A DNA stretch of 64,000 bases from Aequorivita sp. CIP111184 (GCF_900489465.1 NZ_UEFQ01000036.1:34945-98944), one strand, 5' to 3'. Positions 1-10,455 are shown, counted from the first letter of the stretch. Notes: generated by a model not told the origin, from the letters alone. Numbers and translations: made by a program.

Positions 1-730
1 TGCAGTTACTTTCAGTATCAATAACAGTGATGTGGTAACTTCAGTTTCAAAAAGCTTAAAAGATGATACTTTGCACCTTTTTGACATAAGAAAGGAAATA
101 CACGTTGTTCCCAATTTTATAGACATCCCAAAAAAAATAAATACGTTTACCGATTGTCAGCGGGATATGATGGCGGCTAGAGATGAACGTATAATAACAC
201 ATGTAAGTAATCTCCGTAAAGTAAAAAGGGTAAAAGATGTAATAGAAGTATTTTACCGTATTCAGAAAAAAATTCCATCAAAATTGATAATTGTGGGCGA
301 AGGTCCAGAACGCGAAGCTTGCGAAAACTTGTGTGCAAAAAGAGGAATAGAAGAAAAAGTACTTTTTCTGGGAAATAGTAATGAAGTGGATAAAATTTTA
401 TGTTTTACAGATCTATTTATTCTCCCGTCGGAAAAAGAAAGTTTTGGTCTTGCAGCTCTAGAAGCAATGGCTTGCGGAGTACCGGTAATTTCAAGCAACA
501 CTGGAGGTCTTCCTGAAGTAAACATTCAAGGCGTAAGTGGATTTTTAAGCGATGTAGGTAACGTTGACGAGATGGCCGAAAATGCATTAAAAATTCTTAG
601 TTCGGATGAATCGTTAAGTATATTTAAAAAGCAGGCCGTTGAATCTGCAATGATTTATGATACCAAGAAAATAGTGCCTTTGTATGAAAAATTATATGAA
701 GAAGCAATCCTTCAAATGAAACAGTTCTAA
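1..730 (+). CDS. bshA: N-acetyl-alpha-D-glucosaminyl L-malate synthase (BshA), 5' end cut by window
   Basis: GT-B fold retaining glycosyltransferase that joins GlcNAc from UDP-GlcNAc to L-malate, the first step of bacillithiol synthesis in the cytoplasm. The frame is open back to base 2 and reads AVTFSINNSD before the first in-window start (GTG at 32), so this is the C-terminal part of a protein whose family is usually about 375-380 residues. The nucleotide-sugar motif ESFGLAALEAMACGVPVI and the HVSNLRKVKR segment are typical of BshA. The stop lies 3 bases from the stop of the convergent peptidase gene. The family call rests on motif recognition; a related group 1 glycosyltransferase is the alternative. 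Confidence 0.85.
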   Translation, partial: AVTFSINNSDVVTSVSKSLKDDTLHLFDIRKEIHVVPNFIDIPKKINTFTDCQRDMMAARDERIITHVSNLRKVKRVKDVIEVFYRIQKKIPSKLIIVGEGPEREACENLCAKRGIEEKVLFLGNSNEVDKILCFTDLFILPSEKESFGLAALEAMACGVPVISSNTGGLPEVNIQGVSGFLSDVGNVDEMAENALKILSSDESLSIFKKQAVESAMIYDTKKIVPLYEKLYEEAILQMKQF

Positions 731-733
731 TTT

Positions 734-2188
734 TTAATAATTTGTTTTTATAAATTCCATTGCATTATCATGCATCACTCGCTCTACAATAGTTTCAGCG
801 TTGATCCTGTTAAAGTCATTGAGCATAATTAAATTTTTTGAAAGGTAACTTTCAGCATGATTAAGTAATTCTTCGGATAGATCCTTCATATTTTCTGCAG
901 TCCACAAGCCATTGATAGGGTTTACAATTCCATCAAAATCACTACCAATACTTTGTATTCCCCAGCAAAATAAACCTTTTCTATCAAGAACTTCTGCAAT
1001 ATGTTGCACTTGCCGCCAAACCAACAGTGCTTTTTTATTTAGCTGTTTGCGTTTGTTAGGGAAAATCATTTTACTTTCTGAAATGGCTTTACTACTACCA
1101 ATGCGCCTTTCGTCCAACTGTATTCCGAAGATTCCACTACTTCTTGCAATTCGAATTAATTCATCATCATAGAAATTAATGTCAATATCACAAAACCAAT
1201 CTTCGTGTCCCATAAAATCCCTTAGATTCCATTCAACAATAGAACGTTTGCCATTACACGCTCCGTGACTTGCGATTATTGGTATCTTTTCAGAAACATA
1301 TTTTGTGTCCAATAAGTTATAATATGCTTTTCGCGAAGAAGTACTCAAGTGCTTTACATCTATCGGGATTCTTTTGCCGTCAGTATTGTCAAGTAACAAA
1401 TCAATCGCATCAAAGCCTAGATCCGTAATCCCAGTATTTAAACCTCTATCTTGATTTTTTTTGAGCATACCAATAGAGATGCTTCGTGCGTGCCCACAAA
1501 GTTCATTGTAAAAATGATGGGCTAGCGTAAGAAACATCGGGCGATGCTCCCAGTTTTTTATGGCGTTTATGTTTCCAATTACTTCGGTACGGCTTGCCAT
1601 GTCTTTGTTTAAGTCTAATCCAGTATTAAAACTATGACCACCCTCAATGGTGATGATAATATTTATAATTTTTTTTGAATCAGTTTCCTGTGAAAGATTT
1701 TTTTCTACATCCTTATAACTTCGTACAATTCGATAGGTGTAAATTACTCCATCAATATTTTCTACCTGATTATGGAGCTGTTTGTAATAATGATATTCAT
1801 CCATCAAATCCAGATAATAGTCATTATTACTTCGTATATAATCCATCCTGGATTGACTAATACTTGCAGCAAGATTAACTAATACGTCTGTAACTCCTTT
1901 TATTCCGATGATTTCTTTGCCAAAAAAATGTTTTTCAAAAGGGTAGAGGGCAACAACAACTACTTTGGTTTTGGATTTTGCTAAAGCAGTTAAATCAGTT
2001 TGAGTGAATTTGGTAAGAGTAACAATTCGATTGACAAATTTTTCAAGGAAATTGGGAGGACTATAATGCCAAATTGAGTTTTTTCTATTTGGATCTAGCG
2101 CATTTTGTTTGGTTGGTTTATTCTTAAAACTTTTGCTATAAGGTTTTAACGAGGGGTGGCAATGAATATCAACATAATTCTTTTTCAT
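734..2188 (-). CDS. Peptidase M19 / renal dipeptidase-like amidohydrolase
   Basis: 484-residue TIM-barrel metallohydrolase related to membrane dipeptidase. Candidate metal ligands appear in family order: DIHCHPS near the N-terminus (residues 7-13), TIEGGHSF near 180, LAHHFYN near 220, SHGACNG near 310 and GSDFDG near 415. There is no signal peptide, so it is probably cytoplasmic, unlike the lipid-anchored eukaryotic enzyme. It is longer than typical M19 proteins (about 350-400), with extra charged helical sequence around residues 120-170. It is convergent with bshA and lies upstream of an outer-membrane barrel gene on the same strand, with a double terminator between them. Substrate is unknown; small peptides are an inference. 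Confidence 0.75.
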   Translation of the reverse strand: MKKNYVDIHCHPSLKPYSKSFKNKPTKQNALDPNRKNSIWHYSPPNFLEKFVNRIVTLTKFTQTDLTALAKSKTKVVVVALYPFEKHFFGKEIIGIKGVTDVLVNLAASISQSRMDYIRSNNDYYLDLMDEYHYYKQLHNQVENIDGVIYTYRIVRSYKDVEKNLSQETDSKKIINIIITIEGGHSFNTGLDLNKDMASRTEVIGNINAIKNWEHRPMFLTLAHHFYNELCGHARSISIGMLKKNQDRGLNTGITDLGFDAIDLLLDNTDGKRIPIDVKHLSTSSRKAYYNLLDTKYVSEKIPIIASHGACNGKRSIVEWNLRDFMGHEDWFCDIDINFYDDELIRIARSSGIFGIQLDERRIGSSKAISESKMIFPNKRKQLNKKALLVWRQVQHIAEVLDRKGLFCWGIQSIGSDFDGIVNPINGLWTAENMKDLSEELLNHAESYLSKNLIMLNDFNRINAETIVERVMHDNAMEFIKTNY

Positions 2189-2238
2189 AATCCTTTATTT
2201 TATGGAACTTTTAAAATTGCAATAAAATTTAAAGCTAC

Positions 2239-2296
2239 AAAACAGGATTTTTCCTGTTTTTTAAAAGGAAAATGCCCCTTTAAAAAGGGGCATTTT
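2239..2296 (-). terminator. Tandem hairpin terminators
   Basis: Two hairpins follow the minus-strand barrel gene that stops at 2323. The first pairs AAAATGCCCC (2269-2278) with GGGGCATTTT (2287-2296). The second pairs AAAACAGGA (2239-2247) with TCCTGTTTT (2252-2260) around a TTTT loop. Both have T-runs on both sides, so they could work in either direction. Confidence 0.8.
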
Positions 2297-2322
2297 TTGT
2301 AAAATAATATGTTGAATTAATT

Positions 2323-2823
2323 TTAAAACTGATAACGAGCACTCAAACCTACATCAAAACTAACATCATCTCTGTACCCCAAGTTTGCCTGTGGTCTGAA
2401 ATCAAAAGAAATAAGTAACGGGAAATCAAAATTGTATTCTATCCCAACATCGCCCGTTAAAAAGGCAAATGCTTCAGAATCATTATACCTGTCGTCATAA
2501 GGGTAATCGTTATTCTTACGATCATAACTTACAACACCTGCACCCAAACCAGGACCAGCATACCAATTGAACCCACCATCAATATTCCAAACCCATTGAT
2601 AGATTCCGGTAAGCTTTACGGCATCCCAATAACGCTTACTGTGAAACGCCAATCCAAGTTCCAGCCGGTTATCATCACCAACCGCACGTTGGTAGTTTAC
2701 TTCTGGGCCAAAACCATCACTTTCGCTTAGGCGAATACCAATGGCATTTTTTGAAATTTCTTGTGCACTAGCTTGCCATCCAAATGCAGAAACCATAAAC
2801 ATTAAAAAAATTGCTTTTTTCAT
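2323..2823 (-). CDS. Secreted outer-membrane beta-barrel protein
   Basis: 166-residue protein with a clear signal peptide (MKKAIFLMFMVSAFGWQASA, cleavage about residue 20) followed by alternating hydrophobic/polar strands, many Tyr, Trp and Gly residues, and a C-terminal Phe (SARYQF), as in outer-membrane barrels. Short eight-strand-like barrels of this length are common in Flavobacteriia. Specific function is not recognisable. It is followed by its own double terminator and so is probably monocistronic. Confidence 0.7.
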   Translation of the reverse strand: MKKAIFLMFMVSAFGWQASAQEISKNAIGIRLSESDGFGPEVNYQRAVGDDNRLELGLAFHSKRYWDAVKLTGIYQWVWNIDGGFNWYAGPGLGAGVVSYDRKNNDYPYDDRYNDSEAFAFLTGDVGIEYNFDFPLLISFDFRPQANLGYRDDVSFDVGLSARYQF

Positions 2824-2954
2824 AATTATTCTATTAGTTAATAAGCTGTAAAAGTAACTCTATTACTAAGTAGCAATAGTTAATAGCGTGCCAATCCTTA
2901 ATTAAATATCTACAAATTTTTGTTAAGGAATTTTCTACATTTACAGTCTGTGCT

Positions 2955-5888
2955 ATGAAAAAAGAACTCCAAGATTTCAATAATACTTTTGAAGGTGAAT
3001 TTTTTAAAGATTCACTCCATAAAAGCATTTATGCAACGGATGCATCCGTATATAGAAAAATACCATTCGCTGTAGCGTATCCAAAAAATGAAGCGGATAT
3101 TAAACAGTTAATTTCATTTGCTGCCAAAAATAATACATCGCTAATTCCTAGAACTGCAGGTACATCGTTGGCCGGACAATGTGTAGGCGATGGAATTGTA
3201 GTGGATGTATCAAAATATTTCACTAAAATTCTTTCGGTAGATACAGAAAAGAGAACTGTTACGCTTCAGCCTGGAGTGATTCGGGATGTATTGAATGCAT
3301 ATTTAAAACCTTTTGGACTTTTCTTCGGGCCGAATACTTCCACCAGTAATCGGTGTATGATTGGCGGAATGGTAGGAAACAACAGCTGCGGCACAACCTC
3401 TATTCAATATGGAGTTACACGCGACAAAGTTTTAAAACTAAAAACCATTCTTTCCAATGGAAGTGAAGCAATTTTTGCCCCCCTTTCAAAAGAAGAATTT
3501 TTAATAAAAACGGAACTGGATTCTTTGGAAGGAAAAATTTATAAAACAATTTACAATGAATTAATTTCCAAAGAAGCACAGCAAGAAATCTGGAAGGAAT
3601 TTCCAAAGCTCGGAATCCACCGCAGAAATACAGGGTATGCAATAGATAGTTTACTCAATACTTCTGTTTTTGGTGAATGTAACGATGAAATAAACATTTG
3701 CTCCTTACTGTGCGGTAGCGAGGGGACTCTTGCCTTTACAACAGAAATCACACTGCAATTAGATCCATTGCCACCAAAATTTACCGCCATGGTGGCTACT
3801 CATTACCACACTTTGGAGGATTGTTTGAACGATGTGGTAATCGCTATGCAGCACAATCTGCATACCTGCGAAATGATGGATAATGTAATTTTGGATTGTA
3901 CGAAAAAAAACAAAACCTACGAACCGTATCGTTTTTTTGTAAAAGACAATCCGAAGGCTATATTGCTTTTAGAACTTAAAAGCCATTCAGAAGCAGATTT
4001 AAATAGACAGACAGAAGCTTTATTGGAATCATTAAAGATTTCTGCACATAGCTACCACAGCCCCATTTTAAGAGGCGAAGAGATTGATATGGCGCTCGAA
4101 CTTCGAAAAGCTGGCTTGGGACTTTTGGGGAATATGGTTGGTGATAAAAAAGCAGTTGCTTGTATTGAAGACACAGCAGTTGCTTTGGAGGATTTATCTG
4201 CTTACATACAGGAATTTTCCGCTTTGATGAAAAAGTACGATCAGCAAGCTGTTTACTATGCACACGCTGGGGCAGGTGAGTTGCATTTGCGACCCATTCT
4301 TAATTTGAAAGAAACAGAAGGGGTTGACTATTTCCGAAAAATCACCACTGATGTTGCAAAGCTTTGTAAAAAATATAATGGGTCCTTTAGCGGCGAGCAC
4401 GGTGATGGCATTGTTCGCGCAGAATTTATTCCTTTAATGATTGGGGAAAAGAATTATGAAGTTTTAAAAGAAATTAAATCTGCCTTCGATCCAAAAAATA
4501 TATTTAATCCGGGAAAGATTGTCGATGCTTTTAAAATGGACGAGTCATTACGTTATGTAATTGATAGAGAGGAGCCAACTATTGAAACCTTACTTGATTT
4601 CAGTGATTCTGAGGGAATTTTACGGTTAGCAGAAAAATGTAATGGTAGTGGCGATTGCCGAAAAAGTGAAAACGCTGCTGGAGCAATGTGCCCCAGTTAT
4701 CACGCTACAAAAAATGAAAAAGATACAACTCGTGCAAGAGCCAATGCATTGCGGGAGGTATTAACAAATAATGAAGCTGTTAATAAATTTAATTCTAAGG
4801 AGTTAAAAGAAGTTTTTGATTTGTGTATTAGCTGTAAAGCCTGTGCTAGTGAATGCCCAAGTAACGTGGATATCAGTTCTGCAAAAGCAGAATTTTTATA
4901 TCAGTACAACAAATCAAATGGCGTCTCACTTTCCAATAAATTATTTGGAAAAAGCACAAAGCTTAATAGAATGGCATCGAGTATTCCGAAGTTATCAAAT
5001 TGGTTTTTTTCAAATGGTTTTACTTCAAATATTATTAAAAATATAAGTGGAGTCCATCAAAATAGATCCTTGCCAATAATTTCAACTAATAGTTTTAGTA
5101 AAATACATCAATCCATTAAAAAACAACATATTAAAGAAAATTTTATCGAAACTAAATTTCATAAAAATCTATTGTTATTTGTTGATGAATTTAGTAATTA
5201 TTTGGATGCCGAAATAGCACTGGATTCTTTTTTACTTTTAACGGGTTTAGGTTACAAAGTTACAGTTATTGATACTTTAGATAGCGGTAGGGCATTGATT
5301 TCAAAAGGGTTTTTGGAGGAAGCAAAAAAGGAAGCCAATAAAAATATTTCTTATTTAAAAGACAAGGTTTCAGAAATGATTCCGTTGGTAGGTATTGAAC
5401 CGTCTGCAATTCTTTCTTTTCGCGATGAATATTTGCGATTGGCGGATGATAAATTAGCCGCAGCTAATATTTCAAAAAATGCATTCTTGATAGAGGAGTT
5501 TTTGGCATCTGAAATCCAAAATAAAACTATTTCTGCAGCACAGTTCACTTCTGAAGCAAAAAATATTAAAATTCATTCACACTGTCACCAAAAATCATTG
5601 AGTAACCAAAAAGTGACTTTTGATATTTTAAATCTTCCCATAAATTATAAACCCACCATCATTGCTTCTGGCTGTTGTGGGATGGCCGGAAGTTTTGGGT
5701 ATGAAAAGAAACATTACGAAGTAAGTATGAAAATAGGGGAGTTGAAGCTATTTCCCTCAGTGAGAAAAACAACCGAAGAAACGATTATTTCAGCTAATGG
5801 CACAAGTTGTAGGCATCAAATTTTGGATGGAACTGGAAGGAAAGTTTTACATCCTGTCACTATTTTAAAAAATGCATTAAAAAAGTAA
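2955..5888 (+). CDS. FAD-binding and 4Fe-4S oxidoreductase (GlcD/GlcF-type fusion, D-2-hydroxyacid dehydrogenase-like)
   Basis: 977-residue fusion. Residues about 25-210 form a PCMH/FAD_binding_4 domain (AGTSLAGQCVGDGIVVD and GNNSCGTTSIQYG). Residues about 260-530 form the FAD oxidase C-terminal domain, with GEHGDGIVRAEF. Residues about 560-660 hold two iron-sulfur cysteine clusters (CNGSGDCR...MCPSY and CISCKACASECPS). The end carries a heterodisulfide reductase-like CCG segment (ASGCCGMAGSFGYEK). Such fusions oxidise D-2-hydroxyacids such as D-lactate or glycolate and pass electrons to the respiratory chain from the inner face of the membrane; the exact substrate is an inference. The stop is 1 base from the stop of the convergent phosphoesterase gene. 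Confidence 0.88.
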   Translation: MKKELQDFNNTFEGEFFKDSLHKSIYATDASVYRKIPFAVAYPKNEADIKQLISFAAKNNTSLIPRTAGTSLAGQCVGDGIVVDVSKYFTKILSVDTEKRTVTLQPGVIRDVLNAYLKPFGLFFGPNTSTSNRCMIGGMVGNNSCGTTSIQYGVTRDKVLKLKTILSNGSEAIFAPLSKEEFLIKTELDSLEGKIYKTIYNELISKEAQQEIWKEFPKLGIHRRNTGYAIDSLLNTSVFGECNDEINICSLLCGSEGTLAFTTEITLQLDPLPPKFTAMVATHYHTLEDCLNDVVIAMQHNLHTCEMMDNVILDCTKKNKTYEPYRFFVKDNPKAILLLELKSHSEADLNRQTEALLESLKISAHSYHSPILRGEEIDMALELRKAGLGLLGNMVGDKKAVACIEDTAVALEDLSAYIQEFSALMKKYDQQAVYYAHAGAGELHLRPILNLKETEGVDYFRKITTDVAKLCKKYNGSFSGEHGDGIVRAEFIPLMIGEKNYEVLKEIKSAFDPKNIFNPGKIVDAFKMDESLRYVIDREEPTIETLLDFSDSEGILRLAEKCNGSGDCRKSENAAGAMCPSYHATKNEKDTTRARANALREVLTNNEAVNKFNSKELKEVFDLCISCKACASECPSNVDISSAKAEFLYQYNKSNGVSLSNKLFGKSTKLNRMASSIPKLSNWFFSNGFTSNIIKNISGVHQNRSLPIISTNSFSKIHQSIKKQHIKENFIETKFHKNLLLFVDEFSNYLDAEIALDSFLLLTGLGYKVTVIDTLDSGRALISKGFLEEAKKEANKNISYLKDKVSEMIPLVGIEPSAILSFRDEYLRLADDKLAAANISKNAFLIEEFLASEIQNKTISAAQFTSEAKNIKIHSHCHQKSLSNQKVTFDILNLPINYKPTIIASGCCGMAGSFGYEKKHYEVSMKIGELKLFPSVRKTTEETIISANGTSCRHQILDGTGRKVLHPVTILKNALKK

Positions 5889-5889
5889 G

Positions 5890-6726
5890 TTATAGTGTTG
5901 TTTTAAATGCTTTCATCGCGGCTAACATTACTTCAAATCCTCCGTTTTCTTCCTCAAGCAAAGGTTCTTCAGGAGCTAAAAGATGTTGCCGGTCTTGGTA
6001 TGAATATAAAGTCCAGCGTTCATTATTATACTCCAGAGCAGTTAAGTTTTCAATCCAATCGCCACTATTTAAATATTCACAACTTCCCTTAGCAGTTTTT
6101 ATTTTTTTTATACACGGCTGATGAATGTGGCCGCAAACAACGTAATCAAACTCATTGTCAATTGCCAAGTCTGTAGCTGTAGTTTCAAAATCATCAATAA
6201 ACTTCAAGGCACTTTTTACACTGTTTTTTATTTTTTTGGAAAGAGAATATTTTTCACGCCCCGCTTTTTCAAGAAAATAATTTATGAATCTGTTGAAAAG
6301 AATTAAAAGATCATATCCCCAACCACCAAGTTTTGCAATCCATTTTGCGTGTTGTATAGAAGCATCAAATACATCACCATGAAAAAACCAAGCTCTTTTA
6401 CCATCCAAATTGAGCAAAAGTTTATCTACAATTTGAATGTTGCCCATTTTGGTATCGCTAAATCTGCGCAACTTTTCATCGTGATTACCAGTTATGTAAT
6501 ACACTTTGGTGCCTTTGGTGGCAAGTGATAGTAGTTTTTTTATTATTAGCAGATGTGCTTTTGGAAAATAACGCTTTCGGAATTGCCAGATATCAATAAT
6601 ATCACCGTTCAAAATTATTTTTTTTGGCTTTACGGAATTTAAATAATTTAGTAATTCTTTAGCGTGGCAGCCGTAGGTCCCAAGGTGGACGTCTGATATT
6701 ACAACTAGCTCAACTTTTCTTTTCAA
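5890..6726 (-). CDS. UDP-2,3-diacylglucosamine diphosphatase-like metallophosphoesterase
   Basis: 278-residue calcineurin-like phosphoesterase with the full metal set: SDVHLG (residues 10-15), NGDIID (near 40), GNHDE (near 80), HGDVFD (near 116) and CGHIHQP (near 200). The layout matches the LpxH-related family that in Bacteroidota is annotated as UDP-2,3-diacylglucosamine hydrolase, which cleaves the pyrophosphate in lipid A synthesis at the inner membrane. A general phosphoesterase role cannot be excluded. It is divergent from aroC with a 173-base spacer. Confidence 0.75.
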   Translation of the reverse strand: MKRKVELVVISDVHLGTYGCHAKELLNYLNSVKPKKIILNGDIIDIWQFRKRYFPKAHLLIIKKLLSLATKGTKVYYITGNHDEKLRRFSDTKMGNIQIVDKLLLNLDGKRAWFFHGDVFDASIQHAKWIAKLGGWGYDLLILFNRFINYFLEKAGREKYSLSKKIKNSVKSALKFIDDFETTATDLAIDNEFDYVVCGHIHQPCIKKIKTAKGSCEYLNSGDWIENLTALEYNNERWTLYSYQDRQHLLAPEEPLLEEENGGFEVMLAAMKAFKTTL

Positions 6727-6877
6727 TCAAAAATATTTATACTACAAACTTCTAAAATTTAAAGAGTAAATATTTTACGTCAATGTTACGTTTGCTGTGC
6801 TTTATGGTTATTTGGGTTGTAGTATGTTTCTAAAATATTAAGGATAGTGTTTATTTTCATTATTCGTCCCTATCGTT

Positions 6878-6885
6878 TACATTTG
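6878..6885 (+). promoter_or_regulatory. Candidate Bacteroidota -7 box for aroC
   Basis: TACATTTG matches the TAnnTTTG -7 element known for Flavobacterium and Bacteroides promoters and lies 15 bases before the aroC ATG. No good TTG -33 element is visible at the expected distance, so this is only a candidate. Confidence 0.3.
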
Positions 6886-6899
6886 TTGAAAACCATTAT

Positions 6900-7973
6900 A
6901 TGGCGGGAAATTCCTTCGGAACAATATTTAAACTTGCAACATTTGGCGAATCGCACGGTCCTTCTATCGGTGGAATTATAGATGGCTGTCCAGCAGGTAT
7001 TTCATTAGATATTGAAGCGATACATGCTGAAATGCAGCGCAGAAAACCAGGTCAGTCTGCTATTGTTACCCAACGAAAAGAAGAAGATGAGGTAAAATTT
7101 CTTTCAGGAATTTTTGAAGGTAAAACAACTGGTATGCCCATTGGATTTCAAATTGAAAACACTGACCAAAAAAGCAAAGATTACAGCCACATAAAAGATA
7201 TCTATCGTCCCTCACACGCTGATTTTACGTATGATAAAAAATACGGAATACGTGATTACCGCGGTGGAGGGCGTTCTTCTGCACGTGAAACTGCTTGCAG
7301 GGTTGTTGCCGGAGCGATTGCAAAACAATTATTGAAGAATATAAAGATCATCGCCTACGTTTCTTCTGTGGGTGAAATGGAACTGAAAAAACACTATTCC
7401 GAACTTGACTTTTCTGAAATCGAAAAAAACCCTGTTCGGTGTGCTGATGCAGCAATGGCTTCAAAAATGGAAGATTATATAAAGTCCATTCGAAAGGAAG
7501 GCGATACTGTTGGGGGAATAATTACCTGTGTTATCCAAAATGTTCCTATTGGTTTAGGCGAACCGGTTTTTGATAAATTACATGCTGAATTAGGAAAAGC
7601 AATGCTATCCATAAACGCCGTAAAAGGGTTTGAATACGGAAGCGGTTTTGCAGGAACCAAGATGAAAGGTAGTGAGCATAATGATGCGATTAATGAAAAC
7701 GGAACCACGAAAAGCAACCACAGCGGCGGAATTCAAGGCGGAATAAGTAATGGCGAGGATATCTATTTTAAAGTTGCCTTTAAGCCTGTAGCTACCATTA
7801 TGCAAAAACAGGAAACCATTAACAGCAAAGGAGAAAAAGCCGTTGCTGAGGGCAAAGGCCGTCACGATCCTTGTGTGGTTCCACGTGCTGTACCCATTGT
7901 TGAAGCCATGGCAGCATTGGTTTTGGCAGATTTTTATTTATTAAACAAAATTTCAAAATACGGAACAATTTAA
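6900..7973 (+). CDS. aroC: Chorismate synthase
   Basis: 357 residues, the usual family length. It converts 5-enolpyruvylshikimate-3-phosphate to chorismate, the last shikimate step, using reduced FMN. The signatures are clear: [19 protein letters not shown] (residues 13-31), [20 protein letters not shown] (near 122-140) and [18 protein letters not shown] near the C-terminus. The start at 6900 gives the standard MAGNSFG N-terminus. Only 7 bases separate the stop from the next gene, so the symporter is probably co-transcribed. Confidence 0.96.
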   Translation: MAGNSFGTIFKLATFGESHGPSIGGIIDGCPAGISLDIEAIHAEMQRRKPGQSAIVTQRKEEDEVKFLSGIFEGKTTGMPIGFQIENTDQKSKDYSHIKDIYRPSHADFTYDKKYGIRDYRGGGRSSARETACRVVAGAIAKQLLKNIKIIAYVSSVGEMELKKHYSELDFSEIEKNPVRCADAAMASKMEDYIKSIRKEGDTVGGIITCVIQNVPIGLGEPVFDKLHAELGKAMLSINAVKGFEYGSGFAGTKMKGSEHNDAINENGTTKSNHSGGIQGGISNGEDIYFKVAFKPVATIMQKQETINSKGEKAVAEGKGRHDPCVVPRAVPIVEAMAALVLADFYLLNKISKYGTI

Positions 7974-7980
7974 TATTTCT

Positions 7981-9426
7981 ATGAAAAAACTAGCGCTACA
8001 CTGGAAGATAATCATCGGACTTGTTTTAGGTATAATTTGGGCATTGCTTTCAAGTAAATTGGGCTGGAGCGAATTTACTATTGATTGGATAGCACCCTTT
8101 GGAAAAATTTTCATCAATCTCCTAAAGCTAATAGCTGTTCCTTTGGTGTTGGTTTCAATTATTACAGGTGTGGCAAACATTGGAGATCCTTCAAGCCTTG
8201 GAAGAATGGGAGGGAAGACACTACTTGCATATTTGCTTACAACACTTTTTGCAGTAGGTTTAGGTCTCGCGCTTGTTAACATTATTCAACCTGGAAAATT
8301 AATTGATGAACAAAGCAGAATTGACAACCGTATTAGTTATGAGGTTTGGGCCGCATCTGAAGGCTACGAAATAAAAGATGGAGTTAATTATTTACAGGAT
8401 CCTGCATTCTTTGAACGTGCCCAAAAAATAACCGACCTTTCAAAGGGGGAACTGAGAGATGCCGCTGTAAGCGATAAAATGCAGACTGCTGAACAAACAA
8501 AAGAAGCTACACCCCTTCAACCTTTAGTAGATTTAGTTCCTGAAAACTTTTTCTTCTCGTTGACAAACAATGGGTTGATGCTTCAAATTATATTCTTCGG
8601 AATATTTTTTGGGGTTTGCCTCTTGCTTATTCCGAATGAAAAATCAAAACCCGTAACAGACTTTATGGATAGCGCAATGGAAGTTTTCCTAAAAATGGTA
8701 GACTTGGTTATGCAGGCAGCTCCTTTTTTCGTTTTTGCACTATTGGCGGGGGTTGTAAGTAAAATGGCTGGAGATGATATTGGAAAAGTATATGAAATAT
8801 TTAAAGGCTTAAGCTGGTATTCACTAACCGTCTTTTTAGGATTGATGCTGATGATTTTTATTGTGTACCCTTTATTGATGAAGCTTTTTGTTAAAAAAAT
8901 ACCTTACAAAGGGTTTTTTAATGCAATTGCTCCCGCACAGACCTTGGCATTTTCAACTTCAAGTAGCGCCGCCACACTACCGGTAACTATGGAATGTGTG
9001 GAAGAAAATCTTGGGGTTGATAAAAAGATAACTAGTTTTGTTTTGCCAATTGGAGCAACAGTAAATATGGATGGAACTTGCTTGTATCAAGCTGTTGCTG
9101 TTGTTTTTCTCGCACAACTGCATATGATTGATTTAACATTCGGACAACAATTAACTATCGTACTTACTGCTACATTGGCCTCAATTGGTTCAGCCGCAGT
9201 ACCGAGTGCAGGTCTAGTAATGCTTATAATTGTTCTGGAATCTGTTGGATTAAATCCGGCTTGGATTGCTATAATTTTTCCAGTAGATAGAATTTTAGAT
9301 ATGTTCCGAACCGTTGTAAACGTTACGGGAGATGCAACCGTTTGTACCATAATTGCTGATGGCGAAGGCATGCTTAATTACGATCCACAGGAAAATCCTT
9401 CTGAAACATTCGATTTAGATTCTTAA
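7981..9426 (+). CDS. Dicarboxylate/amino acid:cation symporter (DAACS family)
   Basis: 481-residue inner-membrane transporter of the GltP/DctA family. The family signatures are the serine-rich loop FSTSSSAATLPVTMECVEE (around residues 322-340) and PIGATVNMDGT (about 357-367), the substrate and Na+ binding region. The region at about residues 98-180 is a longer, charged periplasmic insert than in enteric GltP. It sits 7 bases behind aroC. The likely substrate is glutamate, aspartate or a C4-dicarboxylate; which one cannot be told here. Confidence 0.9.
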   Translation: MKKLALHWKIIIGLVLGIIWALLSSKLGWSEFTIDWIAPFGKIFINLLKLIAVPLVLVSIITGVANIGDPSSLGRMGGKTLLAYLLTTLFAVGLGLALVNIIQPGKLIDEQSRIDNRISYEVWAASEGYEIKDGVNYLQDPAFFERAQKITDLSKGELRDAAVSDKMQTAEQTKEATPLQPLVDLVPENFFFSLTNNGLMLQIIFFGIFFGVCLLLIPNEKSKPVTDFMDSAMEVFLKMVDLVMQAAPFFVFALLAGVVSKMAGDDIGKVYEIFKGLSWYSLTVFLGLMLMIFIVYPLLMKLFVKKIPYKGFFNAIAPAQTLAFSTSSSAATLPVTMECVEENLGVDKKITSFVLPIGATVNMDGTCLYQAVAVVFLAQLHMIDLTFGQQLTIVLTATLASIGSAAVPSAGLVMLIIVLESVGLNPAWIAIIFPVDRILDMFRTVVNVTGDATVCTIIADGEGMLNYDPQENPSETFDLDS

Positions 9427-9648
9427 ATAATTTAATGTTCATTAAACTTTTTTTATGACTAATCATTTAATAGAATAATGATGCGTCAAAGGTTTGAATT
9501 TCTTATATGATTATATTTTAACAGTTTAGTTTTTTGAAAAAAGATTAAATTTCAGTAATTTAGATTATTACTTCTCCCCGGGAACAAATGCCCGATCTAA
9601 TTTTTTTTCTTGAATTTACCTATTTAGCTATGACTAAATATCATAGTT

Positions 9649-10434
9649 ATGAAAAAAATTATCTTATTATTTTGTGCTGGCTGTACATTAGTAAATGTAT
9701 TTGGCCAGGTGGGGATTGGAACCGTAAATCCCACTAATTCTTCAATGCTTGAAATTAGCAGTACCTCTGATGGAGGCACTACTTACAAAGGTTTTATGCC
9801 GCCTAGAGTTGATGTTGCTGCACAGCGGGATTTAATAAACCCTTCGGTAAACGATGTTGGTTTAATGGTTTTTGTGGAATCTATTGGATGTCTACAAATT
9901 TGGAACGGTACTAACTGGGAAAACATCAATTGTCTCGATAGAATAGCGGTTGAGCCTTGGATAAACGAATTTCATTATGACAATATTGGTGCAGACCTTG
10001 GTGAATTTGTAGAAATCGCTGGGCCTACTGGATTGGATTTAGGTAATTATAGATTATTGTTTTATAATGGGGTTGATGGATCTGTTTATTACGGACTTAA
10101 TTTATCTGGAATAATTGATAATGAATCGAACAATTTTGGGGCTTTAAGTTTTTCTCCTCCTTCTATTCAAAATGAAATGGAAGGAATCGCTCTAATCAAA
10201 AGATCAAATGGTCAAGTCATACAGTTTATTAGTTATGAAGGCTCTTTTACAGCTACAGAGAATTTAGCTAATGGAATGACTTCAATTGATATAGTAGTTT
10301 TCGAGGATGGAACTGATTCTGCCGGGCTTTCCATTCAATTAACTGGAACTGGAGATTTTTATGGCGATTTTATTTGGAATGCCCCTACAGATGATTCTCC
10401 AGGAGATTTGAATGTGGGGCAAAATATTAATTGA
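9649..10434 (+). CDS. Secreted protein with lamin-tail-like domain
   Basis: 261 residues with an N-terminal signal peptide (MKKIILLFCAGCTLVNVFGQ). Residues 20-90 (VGIGTVNPTNSSMLEIS and IWNGTNWENI) resemble the N-terminal region of flavobacterial tail-fibre-like surface proteins. Residues about 100-255 read as a lamin-tail-like domain beginning INEFHYDNIGADLGEFVEIAG, a fold found on secreted nucleases and adhesins in this phylum. No catalytic nuclease domain follows and no T9SS tail is seen. Cell-surface or secreted; role unknown. Confidence 0.65.
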   Translation: MKKIILLFCAGCTLVNVFGQVGIGTVNPTNSSMLEISSTSDGGTTYKGFMPPRVDVAAQRDLINPSVNDVGLMVFVESIGCLQIWNGTNWENINCLDRIAVEPWINEFHYDNIGADLGEFVEIAGPTGLDLGNYRLLFYNGVDGSVYYGLNLSGIIDNESNNFGALSFSPPSIQNEMEGIALIKRSNGQVIQFISYEGSFTATENLANGMTSIDIVVFEDGTDSAGLSIQLTGTGDFYGDFIWNAPTDDSPGDLNVGQNIN

Positions 10435-10455
10435 GAATTTATTTAGTTTGCTGAA